The notes under the pieces are model-generated. The model did not search any database and had not been told where the DNA came from. It worked only from the letters and a program-made list of their open reading frames with translations. This document shows, piece by piece, positions 1-12,000 of a DNA stretch of 57,360 bases. Positions within the stretch are counted from its first letter, which is position 1. Each line of letters starts with the position of its first letter. The stretch comes from Streptomyces sp. man185. Its GTDB lineage: Bacteria > Actinomycetota > Actinomycetes > Streptomycetales > Streptomycetaceae. The DNA lies in contig NTHE01000052.1 in assembly GCA_002551355.1 (NCBI GenBank), forward strand, positions 1-57,360, read 5' to 3'. Both the position numbers and the translations under genes were made by a program.

Positions 1-1
1 G

Positions 2-3000
2 CCCACCGCGACGCCGGCGCCCGCGCCGCGCCCCGGCCTGCCCGTCGCCGAACGCACCGAACTGGCCGCCGGGCTGGCCGCGATGACCGAGGACGAGCGC
101 ACCTCCCGGCTGCTGTCCCTGTCGTCCGCCGACCGGGAGGCCCTGGCCGCCGACCGGGCGCTCACCGCCGGGCTGCGCCGGACCCTGCCCGCCGAGGAAT
201 TCGCCCGGACCGCCGCCCTCCTGATGGTCGACGTACCGCCCGGCGTGGACCTCCCCGTCTCCTCCGGCATCGAGGCGCGGGCGCAGGTGGCCCGGATGCT
301 GCGCTCGCCCGCCGTGGCCGAACGCATGCTGAACGAGGGCGCGCGGCTGATCGTGGTCCCCAGGGACACCGCGACGACCTCGCTCGACGCGTTCGGCCTC
401 CTGAGCGGTGAGACGGACGAGAACGCGCGCCCCTACGACATCCTGCGCGGTGTCGAGGCCGGCGGACTGGCCGCCGTCGGCGAGGAGAACCTGCTGGGCG
501 ACACCACCGCCGTACCCGGGTCCGGGCTGTACGCCGACGGCTACTCCGCCGCGACCCACGAGTTCGCGCACGCCCTCCACCGCCACGGCCTCACCGACGA
601 GCAGCGTCGGCTCATCACCGAGGCGTACCACGACAAGGTGCTCGCGGGCGGTTTCGCCGCCTGGCCCGACGGACCGCTGTACGACAGCACCGGCACCCGC
701 CGCAACTACTCGGCGCGCGACGAGTTCGAGTACTTCGCCCAGCTCACCAACGCCTACCTCGGCACGAACACCGGCACCGACCCCTACACCGGCCACCCCC
801 GCAACAACGGCGCGCGGTGGGTCCGGCGCAACGAGCCGACGCTGCTGCCGCTCCTCCAGGAGCTGTACGGCCCCGACCCGAAGGCCGTACACCACTGGGG
901 CGCCAACCCCCGGGCCGAGGAGGACACCTGGGCGGCCTTCCGCGCCCTGTGGGACGGACACGACGGGGCGTACGAGCCGCAGCCCCACGCGCCCGTCCCC
1001 GCCCCGCCCGCCGCACCGCGCTCCGCCCCGCTCAGCCGCCCCCGGCTGACGGCGACGGCCCGGCGGATCGCGGGCCCCGCGCCGCGCCGGGGCCTCACCG
1101 AGCGGCGGTGCCTGGTCCTGCTGGGTGCGCTCCGCGACGCCCTCTACCCGGGCGGCGTACGGCCGGCGGCCACGGTCGACGACGCGGCGCTCGGCACCGC
1201 GACACCGGCGTCCGCCCTGGTCCCGGGGCCGGGCTGGAGCCCCGTGGGCTCGTGGGAGGCGGTGGCCCGGACCGTCGTTGCCCAGGGGCCGGGCGCGGCG
1301 GCGTTCGTCCTGGCACGCCGTCAGGGCGAGGCGCTGGGCCACGCGTGGGCGGCCTACCACCTCGGCGGTTTCGACGGTGTGATGTGGCTGGACCTGTCGG
1401 CCCGCGAGGGCCGGCAGCTCTCCTCCGCGCCGCCCCCGGTCGCGGCGTCCGATGCGCGGGCCCTGGTCGTCGACCCGGCGGGCCGGGCCGTCGAGGGGGC
1501 CCTGCCCGCCTTCGCCGCGTCGTCGTCCACCCCGCACTCCCTGCTGGACGCGGCGACCGGCCGCGCCTACGGAGCCATCGGCCTGGAGATCGAACGGCGG
1601 CTGGTCTTCGTGATCAGCGGCCTCGGCGACGTCCCGGCCAAGCAGATCCTGGCCACCGCCCCCGGCTTCAGCATCGTCACGGACCACGCGAGCGTCATGC
1701 GGACGGCCGACGGCCGCCTCCACCTGACCTATCCGCCCATCGCGCCGGGCGACCCGAAGCCCCAGCAGTTCGGCTACCTCATCGGCGAGATCGTCGTCGA
1801 GCCGATGGCCGTACTCCCGGGCGAGCGGCGACAGTCCCCCGAGGAGGCGCTGGAGCGGCTCGCCCGGGTGGAGCGGGCCCTGGACGGCCGCGACGAGCCG
1901 GGCGCCGCCCCGCAGACCGCCCTCGCGGACCTACTGCCCGCCCAGGACGGCTGGACGGTCACCGAACTGGGCGGCAGGACCCTGGTCGGCCAGACCCCGG
2001 TCCGGACGAACCGCGCCTACGTGCAGCCCACCACCGGCTTCCCCGCCCTGGGGCTGAGCCTGCTCCAGGACCGGGCGGTGGACCGGCTTCCCAAGGGCGC
2101 GATCGGGGCGGTGGAGGCGTCGGGCCGAGAATTCGCGATGAAGGCCACCGCGGAGTTCGTCCGCGCCGTCACCGGACGGACCGACGTGCCCGACGTGGTC
2201 GTCCCCTTCCTCGCCCCGGTCCCGGACGTCGACGACCTGTGGGGCTACCTCCGCTTCGCCTACGCCCACGCCGTCGCCCGGCCGACCGGCGTCATCCTCA
2301 ACCAGGGCCCCGCCGCGTTCATGGTGAAGAACGGCCTGGCGGTGGCGTCACGTCCGGCCCTCGACCGGGTCCTGCGGGCGCTGCGGCCCCGGGCCAGGGA
2401 CTTCCTCGACCGGCACCACGACACCATCAGCACGGGACTCGCCGCCACCCTGGGACGGCTGCTGGACCTCTACCGCCGCACCATCACCCCGGACAAGCCC
2501 CTCTTCCCGGGCTACTTCGACGCCACGATCGGCGACGTCCCCTCCGCGCGCGAGCACACCACCTCCCTGCTGACCGGGCGCACCTCCGAAGGCAAGGCCG
2601 TCTCGCAGAAGCAGACGGTCGACATGGACGACCACCGGTATCCGACCCTGGACACCGACGACGGCCGCCTCGATATCCCGCTGGTCCTCACGGAGCTGCG
2701 CCACTTCGCCTACGACGGCGAGCAGTTGATGACGCCGGAGCAGATCCGGCAGGCCGTGGCCGAGCTGGCGGAGCTGAGCCGGGAGGCCTACCGCCGGGCC
2801 CTCGCGCAGCGCGCCCCGCTGCCCGACGACGTCCTGACCGAGTCCCTGAACCGCATCCTGGACAACGAAGCCGTCCGGGGCCTCACCCACTTCGTGCAGA
2901 TGGTCCTGATGGCAGGCCTGCCCCAGGCGTCGGGGTCTCCCCGCCGCTTGATGCCGGTGGGCGAGAGCCAGCTGATCTCCCGCGCCCTCGGCGAGTACGC

Positions 3001-6000
3001 GCTCGGCACCCCGCTTCCCGCCGACCATCCCTTGCACCGGTCCCTGCGCACGGCTGTCCAGGAGGCGGCCGACGCCGTCGACACGCTTCCCCCGGGCCAC
3101 CGGCCCCGGCTCCAGGCCATGGTCACCGCCGCACAGGGCGCCCTGGAGGTCCTGGCCGACCCGGAGCGGACACCGCCGCCGCTTCAGTGGGCGTCCGAAC
3201 TGATCGCGGCGGACGGCTCCCGCGTCCTCCTGGACCGGATCCTCGCGGTCAGGCACCGTGCCGCCGACGGCACCCCGCTGGGCACCTCCTCCCGCCCCGA
3301 CCAGGAATGGCAGGACGCCCGTCGGCAGACGTACGGCCTGCTGCCCGAGGTGGTCGGTTTCACCTACGTGCGCCCCGGCCCGGTGACCCTGGAGAGCCCG
3401 GTCCAGAACCTGCCGTTCCATGACGCGTACCTGGTCGGGCTGCGCGGCGGACCCGAGACCGCCGCGCTGGCCCTGTCCGACGGCTCCGACGCCGTCGTCG
3501 ACTACGCGAGGATCGTGGACTTTCTGTTCGCGGTCGACGGCGATCTGACCGCGCTGGCCCCCCACCGGCCCGTCGTGGTGACGGGGGCCGACCTGGCGGG
3601 CCCGCCGTCCGCCGACCCACTGGAGACGCCCCTGGCCGGTCAGCGGCTCGCCAACGGCCTGGACCACTGGATCTGGACCACCGGCCGTGGCATCGAACCC
3701 GTCCTCGCCCCGGGCGACGGGCCGACCGGACCCCGCTGGCAACTGGCCGAGGGCGACTGGTGGGCCGGGTTCCGCCCCGAGCCCACCACCCCCGAACTGG
3801 CCCGGTGGGCCGAGCAGATCACCGGCGACCGCGGCCGGGCCCCCGACGTCCTGCGATGGGTCCGGGCGGCCCGGCTGGTCTACGGACCCACCGTCGACGA
3901 CCAGGGCGACGCCCTCGCCACGCTGCTGCGCGGCTTCTGGGCGCTGGACCGGACGCGTGCGGCCGCCGGCTTCACGGGCACGCTCACCTGGAGCGACCTG
4001 CGGACCGTGATCAGCGCGTACTTCACCGCGAACGGGCAGGCCGAACCGCCGCTGCCGGTGGCGCTGCAGTTCCTGCTGCTGTCCGCCGCCGGAGCGGTCG
4101 GCGTTGACCTGGAGCTGTCGGGGATGGCGATCACCCCGCAGCACCACAGCGTGCGCGCCTGGGACACGGCCACCCCGGGCGGCGTCGTCGAGGATGCCAC
4201 CGACCAGGACGAGGAGATGTCCCTCTTCGCCCCGGCGCCCGCCGGACAGCCGACCGCACCGGCCGCACCGGCCGCACCCGCACCCGCACCCGCCACGGCG
4301 TCGGACGCATTCGCCGGACCGAGCGACCCCGTGCTCGATCCCCAGACCAGGATCAACGGCCCGTCCGGGAGCGCCCAGGGCCGCAACTGGACCCGGGCGA
4401 AGGTCGACCGCGTCCTCCCGGGCACGGTGCGGACCCTGGAGAAGCGGCCGGACACCGCGGCGAAGGTCGTCTCGACCGGCCCGGCGCCGTGGCCGGACAC
4501 CGCGTACGTGGTGATCGCCGACGGCGAGGACGGCCGGGTGCTGCTGCCGGACGGCCGGGAACTCGGCCCGGAGGCGGTGGCCGACGCGCTGGCCGCCGAC
4601 CCGGAGCTGGCGAAGCTCCCGAAGGACGTGCCCGTCGTCCTCGCCGTCCCGTACACCGGGGACCGCTACCAGCAGACCCTGCAGGCCGTGGCCGACCGGC
4701 TGGGCCGCCCCGTGTGGGGGCCGAGCGGGATGGGCCGCGCCGTCCCCGACGGGTCGGGCGCCCACGTCCTCGCGCTGCTGGACCGCGATGCCGACGCCCC
4801 GGTCGGCGACTGGGTGTCGGTAGAGCCCTCGACCGCGATCGGGTCCTACCTCGACCGTACGTGGACGGCCCTGGACGGCACCGTGTTCCACGACAGCGAC
4901 GTCCTCACCGTGCCGATGACCGACGAGGACCACCGGCACTTCGGGCGGCTGGCCGTCGAGCAGAAGGACGGCCTGCGGCGGCGGGCGCAGCGGCTCCGCC
5001 GCTTCCTCAAACTGCGGGAGCTCTCCCACCGCCTCCCCGAGGGCACCGACGCCGGCACCGAGCACGAGCCGGTCGGTTCGGAGCCGGTCACGACGGACGC
5101 CGCCGTCCACGTCTACGCCGGACACGGCGCACCGGGCCGGATGAACCTTCCGCTGCGCGACGGCCGAACGGTGTGGCTGGCGAAGGCGGACGCGGCGGCC
5201 TACATCGCGGGCCTGCCCGAGGTACGCAATCTGCCGCCCGGCCACCGCATGCACCTGGAGGTCTGCTGGAGCTCCTCGGACGGCGACCCGCGCCGGCAGT
5301 ACCCCTCGCTGGGCGACACGCCCCACGTGGACGACCCCCTCGACGACGTGCCGCTCGACCAGCTGGTGGCCAACCTCACCCGCCGGGAGACGGACGGCTC
5401 CCTCCGCCAGACCGGCTTCAACGACACCCAGCGCATCGCCCTGGCCTCGGCGACCGGCCAGCGGGGCGGCAGGGTCCTGCGCCGCCCCGAACCGCTGGGA
5501 CCCGCACTGGACGCCCTGGCCCGGGACTTCGGACTGCACCGCGGCCCGGACCCGGTCTCCCCGGAGACGCGGCAGACGATGCTGCGGCTGCTCCGGGCGG
5601 TGCGCAGCGTCTTCGGCACCACGTTCGAGGACCACCGGGGTGGACCGGACGGCCGGTTCGAGCGCGTCATGAAGGGCGTCGTCGCGCTGGAGCGGATGCG
5701 GGCGAACGACGGGACGATCTCCCACCTCACCCCGTTCCGGCTCGACATGCTGGACTTCTTCGTCCAGGAGCACACCGGCCGGGCCCCCGACAAGCGGGGG
5801 TACGTGGAACTGCTCGACTTCGCCGCGGAGCGGATCGCCGACGACGAGAACGCCAAGCTCACCGACGCGGTGTCCGCGCCGTCGCTGGAGATCGCCCTCA
5901 AGCAACTGGCGGACAACGGCGAGCAGATGATCCGCCACGTGCAGTCGCTGCCCGCCCCGGCGCCGTTCACCGCCCGGCAGGTCGCCTCGACCCTGTGGGC

Positions 6001-9000
6001 CACCACCCGTGCGGCCCGGCTGCTGCGCCCGATGACGCCGACCGCCCGGGAGGCCATGGGCCGCAGGGTCCTCCACCTCGACGCCGCCACCGCCTTTGAC
6101 CGGTCGCGGCAGGAGTCGCTGTGGGCGCTGCTCACCAAGGCGATCGCCGAGGGCGTGGAGGTCGGCGACCAGGACGTCATGGCGGCCTATGGCCTCGCGG
6201 AGAGCGGCGCGTTCACCCTGCCCGCGGTGCTCCGGCAGGGAGCGAACGACCAGGGGATCAACTGGTCCGGCACCCCCATGCCCGCCGGGGTCGACTGGGG
6301 CAGCGTGCGGCAGATGACGTTCGGGCCCAACGGCAGCAGCATGGCCTCGGTGCAGCCGGCCTGGACCGGCCCGCACAAGCCGATGCCGGTGCTGAACGTC
6401 GTGGAGGTCGACGGGGCCGGGCGGATCGTGCTGCACCTGCCGGGCCGCGCGCCCCTGCCCGTGTCCGAGACCGAGTTCCTGGCCCTGCTGGAGAGGGACC
6501 CCGGCCTGCGCACCCTCCCGCTCAAGCACCCGGTGCTGTTCCTGACCACCGGCCCGGGAACCCTGAGCCCCCAGCTGGTGCGGAGGTTCTCCGAGCGCAC
6601 CGGACGCCCCGCGTACCACTACAGCGCGCCGATGATGCTCTCCTCCGGTGACCCCGCCACCCCGCTCGGCATCCTCGCGCTGACCGACCCGGCCACGAGG
6701 ACGCCGGGCACCTGGACCCGCGCCGCCCGGCAGACCAACGCTCCCGCGGCCGCCGCCGGCACGGGCGACCTGATCGTCTTCAGCCCGTCGGACCAGAAGG
6801 CCGGCGCACTGCCGGACATCGGCTCCCTGAGCGTCGGCGACCAGGGGCAGCCCGCGGCCGGTTCGCTCCTGTCGCCCGCGACGCTCATGACGAACGCCTC
6901 GGGCGCCCCGCGCGGCCGCAATCTGACGGGCGAGAAGGTGCGCCAGCTGCGCATCGGACGCGTCCGGGTGTACGAGGAGGAGGCGGGCGCCCCGGCCAAG
7001 GAGAAGGCCGGCGAGGACCGGGCCGCACCGTGGGGCGACTCGGCGTACGTCGTCTGGGGCGGAAGCGGCCCGGACGGGGTGCGGTTCCCCGACGGGCGCA
7101 CGCTGGACGCGGAGCAGCTGGCGGCCGAACTCGCGGCCGACCCCGAGCTGGCGAAGCTGCCCCGGGACGTCCCCGTCGTCCTGGTCGTCCCGCACCTGGC
7201 CAACGAGCGGTACCTGGCCTACCTGCGGGCGGTCGCCAACCTGCTGGAGCGTCCCGTGTGGGCCCCCAGCGGCGACGGCCGACTGGTGCGCAACAAGAAG
7301 CGCGAGCACGTCCCGGCGCTCATCGACCACGGCGCGGACCAACCCCTCGGCTCCTGGGTGCCGTTCCGGCCCACGAAGAAGGCCGCACCGCTCCCGGACC
7401 GTCTCTGGACGGCGCTCGACGGCACCGTCTTCCGCGACAGCGACGTCCTCACCCGGCCCCTGGTCTCCGACCGGGACGAGCGGTTCGGCCGGATGTCGCA
7501 CGGCGACGACGTCCGGGGCCGCGAAAGCCTGATGCGGTCCTACCAGCGCGCCAAGAAGCTGGTCCACCTGATGGCGTCCGGCGGCCGGACCGCGCTGATC
7601 AGTGAGGAGTCCCGGGCCCCGGACCCGGCGTCGTACGTGTACGTCGCCCACGGGCTGCCGGGCGGCCTGCAACTCGCCCTGCGCGACGGCCGGACGGTGT
7701 GGCTGAGCGCCGAGGACGGCGGCCGGTACATCGGCGGACTGCCCGAGGTCGCCGAATTGCCCGAAGGCCACCGGATGAAGCTGGAGGTCTGCTGGAGCGA
7801 CGCGCCGGGGAACCCGGCCCTGCCGCAGCTGGACAACCGCCCCGCGCCCGCCGTCCAGGACCCGCTGGAAGAGGTCTCGCTCGCCCAGCACACGGCGAAC
7901 GTGAGCCGCCGCGTCACCGAGGGGTCGCTGATGAGCAGCGGCTTCCACACCGACGCGCACATCCTGCACGACGCCCCCGGTGGAGTCGCCGGGCGCCGCA
8001 GGTGGGTCAGTCCCGAGCCGCTGCCGCACGAGCTGGACGCGATGGCCCGCACCGCGGGCCTGCACACCGGGGACGGGGAGGCGTCGCCGGAGGTGCGCGC
8101 GACCACCCTCCGGCTGGTGCGGGCCCTGCGCATCGTCTTCGGCCCCGAGGCCGAACAGGACCGGAACCAGCACGCGCGGCTGCTCCGGGGCATCGGCGCC
8201 ATGGAGACCCTGCGCGCCAACGACCAGGCGCTGAACCGGTTCACCCCCTTCCGCATGGAGCTGTGGACCTTCATCGCCCAGCGGGTGGGCGGAAAGACCC
8301 CGGGCCCCGACGACTACCGCAAGGTCCTGGACCTGGCCGCCGGCCTGCTGGCGCAGAAGCCGGAGGCCCCCCTCGGCGAAGCCATCGGGGACCCGGCGAT
8401 CCAGCACGCGATCCGGCAGGTCACCCAGTTCGGCGCCCCGCTCGTACGGAACGTGCTGCGGCAGCCCGAGAACGTACCGGTGACCAAACGCGCCATGACC
8501 CAGGCCTTCTGGGCGATGGCGGGCGCCGCCCAGCAGATGGCCGGCCGGGACGACGCGTTCACGGAGAAGCTGGGCCGCCGGGTCCTGCACGTGTTCCCCG
8601 ACGAGGAGTGGGCCCCGGCGCGGAAGCAGCACCTCTACGTGCTGACGGCCCAGGCCGTCGCGGCCGGACTCGACCCGGCGGACTTCTTCACGCTGGCCGC
8701 CTTCCACCTCGCCTCCAAGGGGGCCTTCGGCCCCGCCCACCAACTGCGTTCCGGGGAGGGCTTCCAGGGCTTCAACTGGAGCGGCAGCCCGGCACCCGGG
8801 GGGATCGACCTGCGGGCCGTCGGCCGTCAGGACACCGGGGGCGACGGCGCATCCCTCCAGCACTTCCGCGCGCCGTGGGCCGCCGAGGGCGAACCCGCGG
8901 ACGCCATGGTGGCGTGGGCCGACACCGACGCCGACGGCTTCGTGGTCCTCCACCTGCCGGGCATGCGGCCCCTCCGCGTCGCCGACCGCGAGTTCCTGGC

Positions 9001-12000
9001 CCTCCTCGACCTGGCCCCGCCGCTGCGCACCGTCGCGCTCGGCGTCCCCGTCCTGTTCGTACTCTCCGGCGCGGGCAGCGGCACAGGACGCGCCGCCGCG
9101 CTCTCCGAGGCGTTCTCCAACCGCACCGCCCGCAACGGCTGGTCGTACAGCGGCGCGTTGACGGTGGCCCCGACCACCCCGCCCGGTGCCACGGCCACCC
9201 CGCAGCCCGGTGCCACGGCCACCCCGCTGCGGCTGATCGGACGGCCCGAGACCGCGAGCGGCCGGCAGGGCGCCTGGCGCAAGGCATGGCTGCAGGGTCT
9301 GAACTCCAGCGTCCTGGTGACCGCCCCGTACGGCGACGCCCTGTTCTCCTCCCCGAAGCAGGCCGCGCGGCTCACCCCCGTAACGGACACGGGAGCGGCC
9401 ACCACCGCGCTCACCACGCCCCGCAGCCTGACCGGGGCCGAGATCACCGTGGGACCGCCGCTCGACCGGGCCGGACTCACCGCGCTGGTCCGCCGGGTGA
9501 CGGGCCGGGAACCGGTGCGCGGCCTGACGGTCGAACGCTGCCTGGTGCTCCTGGGGACGCTCCGTGCCGAGCTGTTCCCGCAGGGCGTGCGCCCGGCGCG
9601 GACGGTGGACGACACGGCGGTTGGCGTCCCCGCCACGGAGTCGTCCCTGGTGATGGGCCCCGGGTGGGGCCGGGTCCGGTCGTGGGACGCGGTGGCCGGA
9701 GCGGTCACCGCCCAGGGGCCGGGCACCGCGGCCCTCGTCCTGGCCCACCGCCAGGGAGCGGCCCCCGGGCACGCCTGGGCGGCCTACCACCTCAGCGGCA
9801 GCGGCGGTGTGGTGTGGGTGGACCTCTCGGCCGGCCACGGCCGGCAGGTGTCCCTGCTCCCGCCCGCGGTCGCGGCGTCCGACGCCCGCGCCGTCGTCGT
9901 CGGACCCGGCGGGCAGGCCCTGGAACACGCCCTCCCCGAGTTCGCCCCGTCCTCCTCCACGGTCCACGCCGGTCTGGACGCGCCGGTCGACCCCGGCTAC
10001 GGCGCCATCGGACTGGAGGTCGAGGAGCGCCGTGACCTGTTCCTCGACCTGCCCGGCCGCCACACCTCCACGCTCGTCCTCGCCCACGGCCCCGGCATCA
10101 AGCTCGTCACCGACAGCCGGGGCTTCTGGATGACGGCCGACGGCCTCCTCCACGTCAACGAGCCGCAGGTGCCCCCGGGACAGCCGCGCCCGGTCCGCAG
10201 GAACTTCGTCATCGGCGAGTTCGTCCTCGACCCCATGGCCGTCCTCCCCGGCGAGCGCCGGCAGACCCAGGAGGAGGGCATGGCCCAGCTCCAGCGGGCG
10301 CGCGCCGCCGGACGGCTGCCGGACGAGCGCCAGGTCGCCGTCCCGCTCACCGAGATGCTGGGCCCGCTCGGCGGCTGGACGTTCACCGAGACCGGGCTGA
10401 AGGCCAAGGTCAACCCCGCCCCCGAGGGCTTCGACTGGACCGCCTACGGGCAGCTGACCCTCGGCTACCCCACCGTCGGCCTCCGGGAGCTCCAGGACAT
10501 CGCCCACCAGCGGCTGACCGTCCCCAAGTTCGAGATGGCCGTCGCCGTCGCCCGCAACTTCGGCCAGTCGCTCACCGCGACCTACGCGAACCAACTCCTC
10601 GGCACTATCGCCGTGGAGAGCCACATCGCACCGTTCCTCGCGGCGATCCCCGAGGTCGACGAGGTGTGGGGCTACGGATGGCTGGGCTTCCAGAACGTCG
10701 TGGCCGCGCCGATCGGCGACGCCTTCGACAACGCCCGCCCGCCGGGCACCGACCCGGAGCTGATCAAGAACCTCCTGCCCGCCGCCTCACGCAACGCCCT
10801 GGACCGGATCCTGAGAGCGCTGCGCCCCCGCACCCGGGCGTTCCTGAACGAGCACCACGACCAGCTCTCCGCCGACGCCGCCGAGCAACTGGGCCGACTG
10901 CTGGACTTCTTCCGGCAACAGCTGACGCCCCATCTGCCCGCCGACCCCGCCTTCTTCGACACCGCCGGCACGGAGGTGCCGACGCCTCGCGAGCACTGGA
11001 CCGCCGTCCTCACCGGCCGCACGTCCCAGGGCGAGCCCGTCAGTCAGCGCTACGCCGTCGGCATGGACGACGGCGACTACCCGACCCTGGACACCGACGA
11101 CGGCCGGCTGGCCGTTCCCCTGGTCCTCGCCGAGCTGCGGCACTTCGGCTACACCGGCCAGTTCATGACGTCCGAGGAGATCCAGCGCGCCGTCACCGAA
11201 CTGTCCGCATTCGGCCGCGCCGCCTATGAGCGCGCCCTGCGGTCCCGGGCGCCGCTGCCCGAGGACGTGCTGCGCGAGTCCGTCCGGCGGATCGTGGACA
11301 ACCCGGTGGTGCAGGGCGTCGCGGGCTTCCTGATGGTGGCGGCGCGAGCCGGCATCCCGCAGGTGGGCGGTGGCACCCGCAGGCCGCTGACCGAGTGGGA
11401 CAGTCGAAGCATCTCCCTGGCGCTGGGCGAGTACGCGCTGGGCCGGCCCCTGTACGACGGGCACCCCGCGTACCAGGCCCTGCGGGCCGCGCTGACCGAG
11501 GCGTACGCGCTGCTGCCGAACATCCCCGCGGGCGGGCAGGCGAAGGCCCGGGGCTTCTTCGACGCGGCACGCGGCGCCCTGGCCGTCCTCACCGACCCGG
11601 CGCAGACCCCGCCGGTCATGCCGTGGTACGCGGAAGTGGTCGCGATGGACGGCGCCCGCGTCCTCCTGGACCGCGTGATGGTGATCCGGCACCGCGACGC
11701 ACAGGACATCCCGGTGGGCACGTCCTCCCTGCCGCTGGCCGCCTGGCAGGACGGCCTGCGGCAGCACTACGGCCTGCTGCCCCAGGTGACCGGCTTCACC
11801 TACCTGCGGCCGGGTCCGATCCCGCTCGAAAGCCCCGTCCAGGCCCTGCCGTTCGAGGACGCGTACCTGGTCGGACTGCGCGGCGGCCCCGGCGGCGCGC
11901 TCCTCGCGCTGGCCGACGGCACCGACGCGGCGTTCGCCTACGCCCGCATCGTGGACTTCCTGTACGCCGTGGACGGGGACCTCACCGCGCTGGCCCCGGA

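Larger units (their letters stand above)
1082..9270 (+). repeat. Internal tandem duplication, unit A (about 8.2 kb)
   Basis: Unit A holds Tox-PL 1, its helical region and His/Cys modules 1 and 2. The same order recurs in unit B at an offset of 8.27-8.43 kb (Tox-PL Cys codons 1109 and 9539; His codons 5123 and 13499, 7649 and 15923). Exact DNA matches include 4580-4670 = 12965-13055 (91 bp) and 4011-4080 = 12447-12516 (70 bp). Confidence 0.85.

Noticed and set aside
817..3423. Long plus-strand open frame in another phase inside the giant gene, and similar ones at 4489-6099, 7699-10035, 11395-15540
   Set aside because: Arg/Pro/Gly-rich compositional shadows; the sense frame contains the catalytic motifs and is continuous.
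2348..10624. Very long open frame on the minus strand opposite the giant gene (also 10787-13915, 14045-18277, 18323-26434)
   Set aside because: These are shadows caused by extreme third-position GC in the plus-strand gene. The translations are low-complexity Gly/Arg/Val/Ala without domains, and the plus-strand frame carries all recognisable motifs.
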